Shown here: one piece after another, positions 39,962 through 52,179 of the stretch | Numbering within the stretch: the first letter of the stretch is position 1 | How the letters are laid out: every line of letters begins with the position of its first letter | DNA from: RFTU01 sp049423145 | Lineage (GTDB): Bacteria > Pseudomonadota > Gammaproteobacteria > Burkholderiales > Burkholderiaceae_C | NCBI GenBank assembly: GCA_049423145.1 | Contig: JBMSQF010000002.1 | Location: 7,918 to 71,917, forward strand | Direction of reading: 5' to 3' | DNA: 64,000 nucleotides | Notes under the pieces: model-generated | The model's database searches: none | Told to the model about the DNA's origin: nothing | Seen by the model: only the letters and a program-made list of their open reading frames with translations | Made by a program: the position numbers and the translations under genes

Positions 39962-41314
39962 ATGAATCAATCAGCAAGCATGGGGCTCACCCGCACCGGC
40001 GGTCACAACGTGGTGGTCGTGGGCACCCAGTGGGGCGACGAAGGCAAGGGCAAGGTGGTCGATTGGCTGACCGACCATGCCCAGGGCGTGGTGCGGTTCC
40101 AGGGTGGGCACAACGCCGGCCACACGCTGGTGATCAAAGGTATCAAGACGGCCTTGCAGCTCATCCCCAGCGGCATCATGCGCGAGGGCGTGAAGTGCTA
40201 CATCGGCAACGGCGTGGTGGTGGACCCTTCCCACCTCCTGTCGGAAATCGAGCGCCTGGAGCGGATCGGATTGGACGTCCGCTCTCGTTTGTACATCAGT
40301 GAATCCTGTCCCCTGATCCTGCCCTTCCACGTGGAAGTGGACAAGGCGCGTGAAGCGCTGCGCGAGTCCAGCGGAGCGGGCAAGATCGGGACGACCGGCA
40401 AGGGCATCGGCCCCGCTTATGAAGACAAGGTGGCCCGCCGCGCCCTGCGCGTGCAAGACCTCAAGCACCCCCGCCGATTCGAGGCCAAGCTGCGGGAGCT
40501 TCTGGCCCTCCACAACACGGCCTTGCAGGGTTTCCTGGGCGCCCAACCCCTGGCCTTCGAGCCCATCTTCGATCAGGCCATGGCCATGGGTGAGCAACTG
40601 CGGCCCATGATGGCCGATGTCGGCTACCTCATCCACCAGGCCTGCCAAAGCGGGCACAACATCCTGTTCGAAGGTGCCCAGGGCACGCTGCTGGATATCG
40701 ACCACGGCACCTACCCCTTCGTGACCTCGAGCAACTGCGTGGCCGGTAACGCCGCGGCCGGCTCGGGCGTGGGGCCAGACCGGCTGCACTACATCCTGGG
40801 GATCACCAAGGCCTATACGACACGCGTGGGTTCGGGGCCGTTCCCCACCGAACTCGATATCGAGGACCCGAAGTCCGTGGGACACCATCTGTCCACCGTC
40901 GGGCAGGAGCGCGGCACGGTGACCGGCCGGGCGCGGCGCTGCGGTTGGCTCGATGCTGCCGCCCTCAAGCGATCCATCATCATCAACGGCGTTTCGGGAC
41001 TGTGCATCACCAAGCTGGATGTGTTGGACGGCCTGCCCGAGATCCAGGTGTGCACCGGCTACCGGCTCGACGGCCGCACGCTGGACATCCTGCCGCTCGA
41101 TGCCGATGAAATCGCCGCCTGCCAACCCATCTATGAATCCTGGCCCGGCTGGAGCGGTTCAACGGCCGGACTGACGCAGTGGGACCAACTACCGGCCCAG
41201 GCGCGCGCCTACCTGGAGCGGGTGCAGGCGGTGATCGGCGCGCCCATCGACATGGTCTCCACCGGTCCAGACCGCGACCACACTATCCTGCTGCGCCACC
41301 CCTTCGCCCGCTGA
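39962..41314 (+). CDS. purA: Adenylosuccinate synthetase
   Basis: 450 residues from ATG 39962, about 20 longer than E. coli, with a short N-terminal leader. It makes adenylosuccinate from IMP, aspartate and GTP. VGTQWGDEGKGKVVDWLT, GGHNAGHTLV, GTTGKGIGPAYEDKVARR, EGAQGTLLDIDHGTYPFVTSS (in part) and GPFPTEL are family motifs. The next gene starts 56 bp later. Confidence 0.97.
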   Translation: MNQSASMGLTRTGGHNVVVVGTQWGDEGKGKVVDWLTDHAQGVVRFQGGHNAGHTLVIKGIKTALQLIPSGIMREGVKCYIGNGVVVDPSHLLSEIERLERIGLDVRSRLYISESCPLILPFHVEVDKAREALRESSGAGKIGTTGKGIGPAYEDKVARRALRVQDLKHPRRFEAKLRELLALHNTALQGFLGAQPLAFEPIFDQAMAMGEQLRPMMADVGYLIHQACQSGHNILFEGAQGTLLDIDHGTYPFVTSSNCVAGNAAAGSGVGPDRLHYILGITKAYTTRVGSGPFPTELDIEDPKSVGHHLSTVGQERGTVTGRARRCGWLDAAALKRSIIINGVSGLCITKLDVLDGLPEIQVCTGYRLDGRTLDILPLDADEIAACQPIYESWPGWSGSTAGLTQWDQLPAQARAYLERVQAVIGAPIDMVSTGPDRDHTILLRHPFAR

Positions 41315-41370
41315 TCCGGACATGCGTAAACTCGCCCTCTTCCCCGCCTGACCCGCAAGGAACCCGCGCG

Positions 41371-41892
41371 ATGCTCACCGATGACGGTAAACACCTGTAT
41401 GTCTCCTGGGACGCCTACCACCGCCTGATCGAGAAGTTGGCGATCCAAGTGTGGGAGTCGGGCTGGGAATTCGACCAGATCCTCTGCCTGGCCCGTGGGG
41501 GCATGCGGCCGGGAGATGTGCTCTCGAGGGTCTTCGACAAGCCACTGGCCATCATGTCCACGAGCTCCTACCGGGCTGAAGCCGGCACCATCCAGGGCCG
41601 TCTGGACCTCGCGCGCTACATCACCATGCCACAGGGCGAACTCGCGGGCAGGGTGCTGCTCGTGGACGATCTGGCCGACTCCGGCATCACGCTGCGCGCG
41701 GTGGTCGAACGGCTGCGCTCCATGCCGGCCATCACGGAATTGAGATCGGCCGTGATTTGGACCAAGGCCGTTTCCAGCTACGAGCCTGACTACACCGTCG
41801 AGCGTTTGCCCACGAGCCCATGGATCCACCAGCCCTTCGAGGATTACGACGGGCTGCGCCCCCACACGCTGCAGGAACGGCTGGGCTCCTGA
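41371..41892 (+). CDS. Phosphoribosyltransferase
   Basis: 173 residues. A type I PRT fold with the PRPP-binding motif RVLLVDDLADSGITLRAVV near residue 95 and ILCLARGGMRPGDVLSRVF near residue 36. It resembles the hypoxanthine/xanthine phosphoribosyltransferases found next to purA in beta-proteobacteria; the exact base is not certain. ATG 41371 is favoured over upstream in-frame codons that overlap purA. AAGG lies upstream as ribosome site. Purine salvage next to adenylosuccinate synthetase makes functional sense. Confidence 0.85.
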   Translation: MLTDDGKHLYVSWDAYHRLIEKLAIQVWESGWEFDQILCLARGGMRPGDVLSRVFDKPLAIMSTSSYRAEAGTIQGRLDLARYITMPQGELAGRVLLVDDLADSGITLRAVVERLRSMPAITELRSAVIWTKAVSSYEPDYTVERLPTSPWIHQPFEDYDGLRPHTLQERLGS

Positions 41893-41896
41893 CCGG

Positions 41897-41928
41897 GCCG
41901 CCGAAAGGGGGCTTAGCGCTGGGGCGGC
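41897..41928. terminator. Hairpin between convergent genes
   Basis: GCCGCC (41897-41902) and GGCGGC (41923-41928) form a stem that straddles the stop of the minus-strand acylase gene, with neighbouring CCGG/CCGG bases that could extend it. There is no clear U-tract on either strand, so any bidirectional terminator role is tentative. Confidence 0.3.
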
Positions 41929-44486
41929 CGGATCGTCAAGGCGCCCTGTTCCCGGCCCATTGCCTCACTGGCAGCCCAAACGGGCACGCCTCGGCCCTGG
42001 GCCCAATCCCGCAGCCATCCACCATAGTTCGTGCGCCATGGCAGGCCGCTTTGGCCGGAGCTGTGGATGAAGCGCGAGCGGTTCCGGTCGGCCAGGTCGT
42101 AGACCGCCTTCAGGCTGGGCCCATGGGTGGACCGGTAGCGCTGATCGGCCGGCCCCCCCAAACCAACCCGCATGGCATGGACCGTGTAGGTGTCGCCGCC
42201 CATGGGCAGGCGCAGCGTGAACCAGCGGTCCAGTGGCTTGACCTTCGAGAAGGGCCGGTGCTCGGCCACCATGGGGTGCAGCGCATCCCAGCGCCAGGTG
42301 GCAATGTCCGGACCCAGGCGTGATGACAGTTCATCCAGCGCAGTTCCCAAGGCCCGGTTGATCTGGTCTTGGCAGGTCTCGGCCACCGCAGTGGACGGAT
42401 CATCACACCACCACGGATCCTGCCGCTCCAGCGCACCCAGGAGGGCATCGTGGAACGTGCGCTGGGCGAAGAATCGATCGAAGCGCTCGAGACCCACGCG
42501 TGGGGCGAACAACTGGATGCTCATGGCCCGCTGCCAGGCCCACAGCAGTGCGGGTGCCGCCGAGTGGCCGCGCATCGTGCCATCGAAGTCGGCCAGTAGG
42601 CTTTGTGCCGCCGCCGCCAAGCGATGCGTGGACTGTGCCTGACGGACCCAGGGAAGCAGCGCTCGCGCTGCCAGCGAGACCTCGTCCTGCTGGAGCTCGG
42701 TCAGGTCTTCAGCGCTGTGGCGCGGCCGCGATCGCAGCACCTCCTCGATTCGGAGTTGGCGATAGGGCAGGGACCAGTCGCTTCCCAGGTAGTGCGGGTA
42801 CTCATCGTCATGAATGCGGTGGTTGGCCGTAGCGATCCATCCTTGTTCGGGGTTCAGCACGCGCGGTGTCTGGTGTGCCGGTACCCATCCCACCCAGTCA
42901 TAGCGTGTTTCCCAGCCGGGGGATGGCGCCAGCCCCATCAGGTCGTTATCGGGACGCCGCACCGGAACGCGGCCTGCCGCGACCAGACCGATCCGACCCT
43001 CACGGTCGGCCACCGCCATGTTCTGCATCGGTGCCGTCCAGCGCTGTGAGGCCCGTATGAAGTCGGGAACCGTTTTCGCCTGTGCCAGGGACAGGCCTGC
43101 GGCGATCAGGTCCACATCCTCGTCGAGTGCCGTCCACCGCAAGGCCAGCACATGTTCTCCGAGGTCCAGACCTTTGAGCGTGCCCGCATCCGAGATGACC
43201 GGCCCGTGCCGCGTGCGGCGCAGCGTGAGTCGGTGTTCCGCACCTCCCTTGACCCGAATCACCTCTTCGTGCGTTTCGAAAGCAGCCGTGCCGCTCGGGG
43301 TGCGGTAGCGTGTGGGGTCGCTGGGATCCACCGCCTCGATGTAGAGGTCTTGGACATCGGGACCGGTATTGGTAAAGCCCCAGGCCAGATCGGCGGTCTG
43401 CCCCAGTACCACCAGGGGCACGCCGGGTAGCGTCGCGCCTGCCACTTCCAGGCCGGGTGCCGTGATGCGGGCGAAATACCAGAGCGCTGGCGTGCTCAGG
43501 CCCAAGTGGGGGTCATTGGCCAGCAAGGGCGCGCCGGTGGTGCTGCGTGGGCCGTCGACCACCCAGTTGTTCGATCCGCTGCCTTCGATACCCGACGGTG
43601 GCGCCGCGTCCAGGATCTGCTGCCAGGCGGCATCCTGTGCGTCAGCGGTGCGGGTCTCGCCGCGACCCACCAGGCCCAATTCGCGGTAGAGCGCCGGAAA
43701 GTCGCGTGTTTCAGGGTATTCGTCACCCGGGTAGGGCGGCAACAATTCCTCGATGCGTGGCTGGTCGAGCACGGCGCTCAAGCGCATGCGCATCATCTCG
43801 GTGGTCCAGTTGCCACCCAGGTCCCAGGCCATCATCAGACTCCAGGACAGGCTGTCCACGGGTGTCCAGGGTTCGGGCCTGACACCCAGGATCAGGAACT
43901 CCGGTGGCCACACACGCGTGCGCGCCACGGCTTCGTTCACACCAGCCGCATAGGCACTGAGCAGCTCACGACTTTGCTCGCCCAGGCGCTCCCACTGCGA
44001 TTGCGCTGCGCGGCGGATACCCAGGGCGCGAAGGAACCGGTCGTTGTCCAACGCGGCCTCTCCGAAGACTTCGGCCAGTCGACCCGCGCCGATCCGGCGG
44101 TGCGTTTCCATTTGCCACAAGCGGTCCTGTGCGTGCGCGAAGCCCAATGCATAAGCGGCGTCTGGAATCGACTGCGCGGAAATGCTGGGGATGCCATGGC
44201 GGTCGCGTGCAATCGTCACAGCTGCCCGCAGTCGGTAAGGTGATTCCCCGTGCCCGCTCGCTTGGACAGGTGAGTCCGACAGCGTGATCTGACCGTCTAC
44301 CGTTGGCTCGGCTGCCTTCATCAAGGCCAACACACCGAGGGCCAGTGTCAGTGGCACACCGATGAAGAGGCCCAGCGTCCACTTCAGCCATCCGCGCCGC
44401 TTGCGGACGGGATCTGGGGGCCCGCCTGAGCGAGCGCTGTGTCCTTCGCCGGTCGGATTCTGCTGGTGTGCGGCCTCGTTGATCAT
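41913..44486 (-). CDS. Penicillin acylase family Ntn-hydrolase
   Basis: 857 residues. An autoprocessed Ntn-hydrolase; relatives cleave beta-lactam side chains, acyl-homoserine lactones or other amides. The chain has a membrane segment at residues 33-56, an alpha subunit region (DRHGIPSISAQSIPDAAYALGF and AHAQDRLWQMETHRRIGAGRL are conserved), the spacer, and the processed beta subunit beginning at Ser305 in SGSNNWVVDG, the nucleophile. Later motifs include LLANDPHLGLSTPALWYFA. ATG 44486 is taken over the GTG at 44507. Anchoring by an uncleaved N-terminal helix would place the enzyme in the periplasm. The substrate cannot be told from sequence. Confidence 0.9.
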   Translation of the reverse strand: MINEAAHQQNPTGEGHSARSGGPPDPVRKRRGWLKWTLGLFIGVPLTLALGVLALMKAAEPTVDGQITLSDSPVQASGHGESPYRLRAAVTIARDRHGIPSISAQSIPDAAYALGFAHAQDRLWQMETHRRIGAGRLAEVFGEAALDNDRFLRALGIRRAAQSQWERLGEQSRELLSAYAAGVNEAVARTRVWPPEFLILGVRPEPWTPVDSLSWSLMMAWDLGGNWTTEMMRMRLSAVLDQPRIEELLPPYPGDEYPETRDFPALYRELGLVGRGETRTADAQDAAWQQILDAAPPSGIEGSGSNNWVVDGPRSTTGAPLLANDPHLGLSTPALWYFARITAPGLEVAGATLPGVPLVVLGQTADLAWGFTNTGPDVQDLYIEAVDPSDPTRYRTPSGTAAFETHEEVIRVKGGAEHRLTLRRTRHGPVISDAGTLKGLDLGEHVLALRWTALDEDVDLIAAGLSLAQAKTVPDFIRASQRWTAPMQNMAVADREGRIGLVAAGRVPVRRPDNDLMGLAPSPGWETRYDWVGWVPAHQTPRVLNPEQGWIATANHRIHDDEYPHYLGSDWSLPYRQLRIEEVLRSRPRHSAEDLTELQQDEVSLAARALLPWVRQAQSTHRLAAAAQSLLADFDGTMRGHSAAPALLWAWQRAMSIQLFAPRVGLERFDRFFAQRTFHDALLGALERQDPWWCDDPSTAVAETCQDQINRALGTALDELSSRLGPDIATWRWDALHPMVAEHRPFSKVKPLDRWFTLRLPMGGDTYTVHAMRVGLGGPADQRYRSTHGPSLKAVYDLADRNRSRFIHSSGQSGLPWRTNYGGWLRDWAQGRGVPVWAASEAMGREQGALTIRPPQR

Positions 44487-44613
44487 GACCCCGGATTGTG
44501 CGCGCACAAATCCCCGGCTTCATCAACCTGCGCTGAGCGGCTCGAAATCCATTGTCCGGTCATCTGCCGCTTCACCGATTGGGGCAGAATCGGCCCATGC
44601 CGTGCGCAGCCAA

Positions 44614-44648
44614 CAAAAAAGCCTTCACTGAAGAACAGATGAAGGCTT
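44614..44648 (-). terminator. Intrinsic terminator after tRNA-Leu(CAG)
   Basis: Read on the minus strand, AAGCCTTCA pairs with TGAAGGCTT around a 12-base loop and is followed by TTTTTTG. It lies about 75 bases downstream of the tRNA 3' end and before the acylase gene. Confidence 0.85.
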
Positions 44649-44722
44649 GCTGTTGGGGACCATCGCAACGGCCCGAGCTCATTTCGATGGCCTGTAGCGT
44701 TTCGTCGCGACTGCGTCACCGT

Positions 44723-44807
<85 letters not shown>

Positions 44808-44908
44808 CCGTATTGGGTAACGCTTCACGCGAAAACTGAAAGTCTATCATCAAAAACTCCAAGAAAACAAGTCCAACGACGGGCCTCCTGCAGGAGCTCG
44901 AGGGCACG

Positions 44909-47416
44909 GTGCAAGGGCATCGTGACGGCCACGGTTTCCTCATTCCCGACGAGGGTGGTGCCGACATCTACCTGGCCGCGCAGGAGATGCGCGCCGTGCT
45001 ACACGGTGACCGACTGCGCGTGCGGGTGGTGGGCACCGACCGCCGCGGGCGTCCCGAGGGTCGCATCGTCGACATCCTAGAGCGGCCTCGCCGCCCCATC
45101 ATCGGACGCCTGCTGCAAGAGAGCGGCGTGTGGGTGGTTGCACCGGAAGACCGGCGCTATGGGCAGGACATCCTCATTCCGAAAAACGGCATCGCCAACG
45201 CAAAAGCGGGACAGGTGGTGGCCTTGGAGCTCACCGAAGCACCCTCGATGTACACCCAGCCCAGCGGTCGGGTCACCGAAGTGCTCGGTGAAATTGACGA
45301 CCCCGGCATGGAGATCGAGATCGCGGTGCGCAAGTATGAAGTACCGCACCGCTTCAGCCCAGAGGCCGTTGCGCAGGCGGCGGGTCTGCCGGACAAGATC
45401 CGGCCGGTGGACCGTCGACACCGAGTAGACCTCACCGATGTTCCGCTGGTCACGATTGATGGTGAAGACGCGCGCGACTTCGACGATGCCGTCTATTGCG
45501 AACCCCTTGCCTTCGGCAAGGGCCGCAATGCTTTCAAGGGCTGGCGTCTGGTGGTGGCCATTGCTGACGTGAGCCACTACGTCAAGCCTGGCGAGGCGCT
45601 GGATGTCGACGCGTATGAGCGGGCGACATCGGTGTACTTTCCGCGGCGGGTGATCCCGATGCTGCCAGAGAAGATCTCCAATGGCTTGTGCTCCCTCAAC
45701 CCGCTGGAGGATCGCCTGTCGATGGTGTGCGACATGCTCGTCAGCGAAGAGGGCGAGGTCACGGGCTACCAATTCTTTCCCGCGGTCATCTGCTCGCATG
45801 CCCGCCTGACCTACACCGAGGTTGGTGCGGCCCTGACCAACACCCGCGGGCCTGAGGCGGCTCGACTATCCGCTCTTTTGCCGCACCTGTTGCACCTGCA
45901 TGAGGTGTACCGCGCTCTGCTGCGCCAGCGCTCACGGCGTGGCGCCATCGACTTCGACTCCACCGAGACACAGATCGTCTGCGACGAGAACGGTCGCATT
46001 GAGAGGATCGTCCCGCGCACGCGCAACGAGGCCCATCGTCTGATTGAAGAGGCCATGCTGGCCGCCAATGTGTGCGCAGCCGACTTCATCGAAAGTCACA
46101 GCCACCCGGCGCTGTTCCGCGTTCACGAGGGCCCGACACCGGAGAAGCGCATTGCGCTGCAGGCCTATCTGCGCGCGCTGGGGCTGGGTTTGGCGGTCAG
46201 TGACGAACCGCGACCTGCCGAGTTTCAGGCCATCTCCCAGGCCGTGCGGGAGCGGCCTGATGCCCAGCAGATTCAGACGATGTTGCTGCGATCGATGCAG
46301 CAGGCCATCTACACCGCTGTCAACAGCGGACACTTTGGCCTTGCCTATGAAGCCTATGCGCACTTCACCAGCCCGATACGCCGGTACCCGGACCTGCTGG
46401 TTCATCGGGTGATCAAAGCCATCCTGCAAGGCAAGCGCTATCACCTCGGGCCACTGCCCCAGGTGACCTCGGCGGCGACGTCCGGCGCTTACCGGCGGCC
46501 CGGCCGGGGAGCGGCAGGAACGGCTGCCGGCCGGCTTTCGGGGGACAAGCCTGGAGGAGCCTCACGATCCGCGACGGCCCGCCTCGGTGCGGCGCGCATG
46601 GTCATGCCCACCAAGCCGGGCAAGGCCGCCGCTGAGATGGCCGTATGGCAAACCGCCGGCGAGCATTGCTCGGCCAACGAACGGCGTGCTGATGAAGCCT
46701 CGCGTGATGTCGAAGCCTGGCTCAAGTGCCGCTACATGAGGGATCGTTTGGGCGAAGAGTTCGCCGGGACGGTGAGTGCGGCGACATCGTTCGGGCTCTT
46801 CGTTCAGCTCGATGAGTTGTACGTGGAGGGCCTGGTGCACATCACCGAGCTCGGTGGTGAGTACTTCCGCTTCGATGAGGTCCGCCAGGAACTGCGTGGT
46901 GAGCGCACGGGCGTGCGCTACGCCGTGGGCTCTCGCGTGCGTGTGCAGGTCAGTCGGGTGGACCTGGATGGGCGGCGTATCGACTTTCGCTTGGTCCGCG
47001 AGGCGCGCAGCGATGTTGGAAGAGCCGCCGCCACGCCGCAAGGTTCGAAACCCGTCACGGCCCGGCGCCTGTCGGCTCCCGATGTCGGTGCTGGGGCAGA
47101 AGTCACCGCGGTCGACGAACTGCTCGGTCTGCAAATCACCGACCGAGAACTGCGCAAGGCCGCCCGCAAAGCCCGCGAAAGGGCGGTGGGCGGTGGCGCG
47201 GCGGCAAGCAAGGCCACCAAGGCCCGCCCATCCGGCAAGCGGGCTGGCGTGGCGGCCTCCAGTGCCCAGGGCGCCCCGGCCGTGAAGGGCCAGCGCGCCG
47301 CAAAGACGACTCGCGCGAAGAAAGACGCCAATCCCGGCGCTGGCGAGGCCGAGCGCCGGGGTGGTGGCGCGGGCCGCAAGTCGGCTCCTCGGAAGCTGTC
47401 CAAGAAGCGTGGGTGA
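44909..47416 (+). CDS. rnr: Ribonuclease R
   Basis: 835 residues from GTG 44909. A 3'-5' exoribonuclease of the RNB family. It begins in the cold-shock domain (QGHRDGHGFLIPDEGG), followed by a second CSD, the RNB domain with the catalytic acidic cluster in IDGEDARDFDDAVYCEPL, and HFTSPIRRYPDLLVHRVI. The segment from about 515 to 570 is a Gly/Ala-rich insert between RNB and S1. The S1 domain is LGEEFAGTVSAATSFGLFVQ, and a Lys/Ala-rich tail of about 130 residues follows. The usual N-terminal helix-turn-helix is missing: a TGA at 44837 and the tRNA at 44807 leave no room for it. No ATG exists in the gap; GTG 44909 with GAGGG upstream, CTG 44888 and ATC 44846 are the candidate starts. Confidence 0.93.
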   Translation: MQGHRDGHGFLIPDEGGADIYLAAQEMRAVLHGDRLRVRVVGTDRRGRPEGRIVDILERPRRPIIGRLLQESGVWVVAPEDRRYGQDILIPKNGIANAKAGQVVALELTEAPSMYTQPSGRVTEVLGEIDDPGMEIEIAVRKYEVPHRFSPEAVAQAAGLPDKIRPVDRRHRVDLTDVPLVTIDGEDARDFDDAVYCEPLAFGKGRNAFKGWRLVVAIADVSHYVKPGEALDVDAYERATSVYFPRRVIPMLPEKISNGLCSLNPLEDRLSMVCDMLVSEEGEVTGYQFFPAVICSHARLTYTEVGAALTNTRGPEAARLSALLPHLLHLHEVYRALLRQRSRRGAIDFDSTETQIVCDENGRIERIVPRTRNEAHRLIEEAMLAANVCAADFIESHSHPALFRVHEGPTPEKRIALQAYLRALGLGLAVSDEPRPAEFQAISQAVRERPDAQQIQTMLLRSMQQAIYTAVNSGHFGLAYEAYAHFTSPIRRYPDLLVHRVIKAILQGKRYHLGPLPQVTSAATSGAYRRPGRGAAGTAAGRLSGDKPGGASRSATARLGAARMVMPTKPGKAAAEMAVWQTAGEHCSANERRADEASRDVEAWLKCRYMRDRLGEEFAGTVSAATSFGLFVQLDELYVEGLVHITELGGEYFRFDEVRQELRGERTGVRYAVGSRVRVQVSRVDLDGRRIDFRLVREARSDVGRAAATPQGSKPVTARRLSAPDVGAGAEVTAVDELLGLQITDRELRKAARKARERAVGGGAAASKATKARPSGKRAGVAASSAQGAPAVKGQRAAKTTRAKKDANPGAGEAERRGGGAGRKSAPRKLSKKRG

Positions 47417-47418
47417 AA

Positions 47419-47571
47419 GCCCGGCAAGCGCGGCCAGGGCACGGGGAGCCCGACCCTGCAGGGACGCCCTCCACCTCGGCGAGCCCGCCTGAACGGCGGT
47501 CTCCCGTCGGTTCCCGGGCTGAATGTCCCTGCAGGGTCGGGCTCCCCGCGCCCTGGCCGCGCTTGCCGGGC
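47419..47571. repeat. Large inverted repeat between rnr and gcvP
   Basis: Left arm 47419-47465 and right arm 47525-47571 are reverse complements over 47 bp with one mismatch (A47441 against C47549). The 59-bp centre has its own short inverted copies (AGCCCG / CGGGCT). Each arm contains the palindrome CCCTGCAGGG (47454-47463 and 47527-47536). It fills the gap between the convergent rnr and gcvP and could end both transcripts, but there is no U-tract; it looks more like a MITE- or REP-type insertion. Confidence 0.9.
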
Positions 47572-47599
47572 GCTCCGACCGCAAGCTAGGCCCGATGGC

Positions 47600-50497
<2,898 letters not shown>

Positions 50498-50521
50498 GGC
50501 GGTCTCGGGCGGGTGGGGGTG

Positions 50522-50896
50522 TCAGAGGGTCTTGAGCAGTTCGTCATAGGCCGTGCCGTCCATCAGGCCATCGAGTTCAGACGGGTTGGACAGTTTGACC
50601 TTGAAGAACCAGCCCGCGTCCAGTGGCGCGGAGTTCGCCAGGGAGGGGTCGTCACGCAAGGCCTCGTTGATGGCCACCACTTCACCGCTGACCGGCATGT
50701 ACACATCGGCTGCCGCCTTGACGCTTTCCACCACCCCGGCGACCTCGCCTTGGGCATAGGTCTTGCCGACTTCGGGCAGGTCCACGAAGACGACGTCGCC
50801 CAGTGCATCCTGGGCGTGCACGGTGATGCCCACAACCGCGGCGGCGGTGTCGGCGGCATTGACCCATTCATGGTCGCTGGTGAATTTGGTGCTCAT
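50522..50896 (-). CDS. gcvH: Glycine cleavage system H protein
   Basis: 124 residues. The lipoyl carrier of the glycine cleavage complex. ATG 50896 gives the family N-terminus MSTKFTSDHEW; the open frame to 50938 adds a non-conserved leader. The lipoylated residue is Lys60 in GVVESVKAAADVYMPVSGEV. It lies between gcvT and gcvP. Confidence 0.97.
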   Translation of the reverse strand: MSTKFTSDHEWVNAADTAAAVVGITVHAQDALGDVVFVDLPEVGKTYAQGEVAGVVESVKAAADVYMPVSGEVVAINEALRDDPSLANSAPLDAGWFFKVKLSNPSELDGLMDGTAYDELLKTL

Positions 50897-50934
50897 GGAT
50901 GTGCTCGTTGGGGCAAGGGGTGGATGGACGGGAA

Positions 50935-52083
50935 TCACCGCCTGTAGCGGTGCGGGGTGAAGGGCATGGCCGAGACCGTCATGGGCAGGCGCTTGCCACG
51001 GACATCGGCAAAGACCACGGTGCCGGGCGCAACGTGCGCGGCTTCCAGCAGGGCCATGGCCACGGGTTGGTTCACGGTGGGACCGAGGGTGCCACTGGTG
51101 ACGCGGCCCACCAGGCTACCTTGCGTGTCATGCAGCGCAGCGCCCTCGCGCACCGGTACCCGCTCCTGGCCCAAGAGGCCGACGCGCTTGCGGCTGACGC
51201 CGTCGCTGAATTCGCGGCCGATACGGTCTGCCCCCGGATAGCCCCCGGCGCGCTCACCGCCGGGACGGCGCACCTTCTGAATCGCCCACTGCAGCCCCGC
51301 CTCGATGGGGCTCGTGTGGACATCAATGTCGTGTCCGTAGAGGCAAAGGCCGGCCTCCAAGCGCAGCGTGTCGCGCGCACCCAGGCCGATGGGCTGCACG
51401 CGCGGGTCGGCCAGCAGCACGCGGGCCAGGTGCTCGGCCGCTGCGGCCGGCACTGAAATCTCAAACCCATCTTCTCCGGTGTAGCCGCTGCGGGTGACGA
51501 AGCACGCAGCCCCGGCAAGGCTGAGGGCTCGGCCTTGCATGAACCGCAGCGCGGACACTGCCGGATTCAAGGCGGCCAGTGCATCCACGGCTTGAGGCCC
51601 CTGCAGCGCCAGCAGCGCTTGGTCGGGAAGAGGGTTCACCTGGCAGCGCGACCCGATGCGGTCTCGCAAGTGGGCCAGATCGGCGTCCTTGCAGGCGGCA
51701 TTGACGACGAGCAGGAGATCGCCGTAGCCCTCATGGGGCGCGGGACGCACGATCATGAGGTCATCCAGGATGCCACCCATTTCGTTGGTGAACACCGCAT
51801 AGCGCTGTTGTCCAGGCTGGAGGCCCATCACATCGACGGGCACGAGCGATTCCAGTGCGGCGGCGGCTTGGGGGCCGTCCAGCCGGATCTGGCCCATGTG
51901 TGAAACATCGAACAGACCGGCGGCGCTGCGGGTGTGGCGATGTTCGGCCATGACGCCGGCCGGGTACTGCACGGGCATGTCATAGCCCGCGAAAGGCACC
52001 ATGCGCGCGCCCAAAGCACGGTGCAGCTGGTTCAGTGGGGTGGTCCGCAGCGCGGCTTGGGCAGTGGCGGTCTGGTCGGACAT
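50935..52083 (-). CDS. gcvT: Aminomethyltransferase, T protein
   Basis: 382 residues. It transfers the methylene group to tetrahydrofolate and releases ammonia. PFAGYDMPVQYPAGVMAEHRHTR, GLFDVSHMGQI and TRSGYTGEDGFEISVP are conserved; the folate-binding Asp lies in the VPVDV-LQPGQQRYAVFTNE region. ATG 52083 is chosen; the longer open frame to 52155 runs into the leader. It is the first gene of the operon behind the tandem glycine riboswitch. Confidence 0.96.
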   Translation of the reverse strand: MSDQTATAQAALRTTPLNQLHRALGARMVPFAGYDMPVQYPAGVMAEHRHTRSAAGLFDVSHMGQIRLDGPQAAAALESLVPVDVMGLQPGQQRYAVFTNEMGGILDDLMIVRPAPHEGYGDLLLVVNAACKDADLAHLRDRIGSRCQVNPLPDQALLALQGPQAVDALAALNPAVSALRFMQGRALSLAGAACFVTRSGYTGEDGFEISVPAAAAEHLARVLLADPRVQPIGLGARDTLRLEAGLCLYGHDIDVHTSPIEAGLQWAIQKVRRPGGERAGGYPGADRIGREFSDGVSRKRVGLLGQERVPVREGAALHDTQGSLVGRVTSGTLGPTVNQPVAMALLEAAHVAPGTVVFADVRGKRLPMTVSAMPFTPHRYRR

Positions 52084-52179
52084 GGCGGGCCTTCGGTGGC
52101 CGGGATGCTGATGCACCCACAGGGCTCGTGATTCGCGCGACCGCAGCTGTTCCACTGCCGGTCGTGCACCGGGCCCCCA

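Noticed and set aside
46440..46640. Gly/Ala-rich stretch of rnr as an inserted element
   Set aside because: It is in frame, has the gene's usual composition, and lies in a linker that is variable in length in this family.
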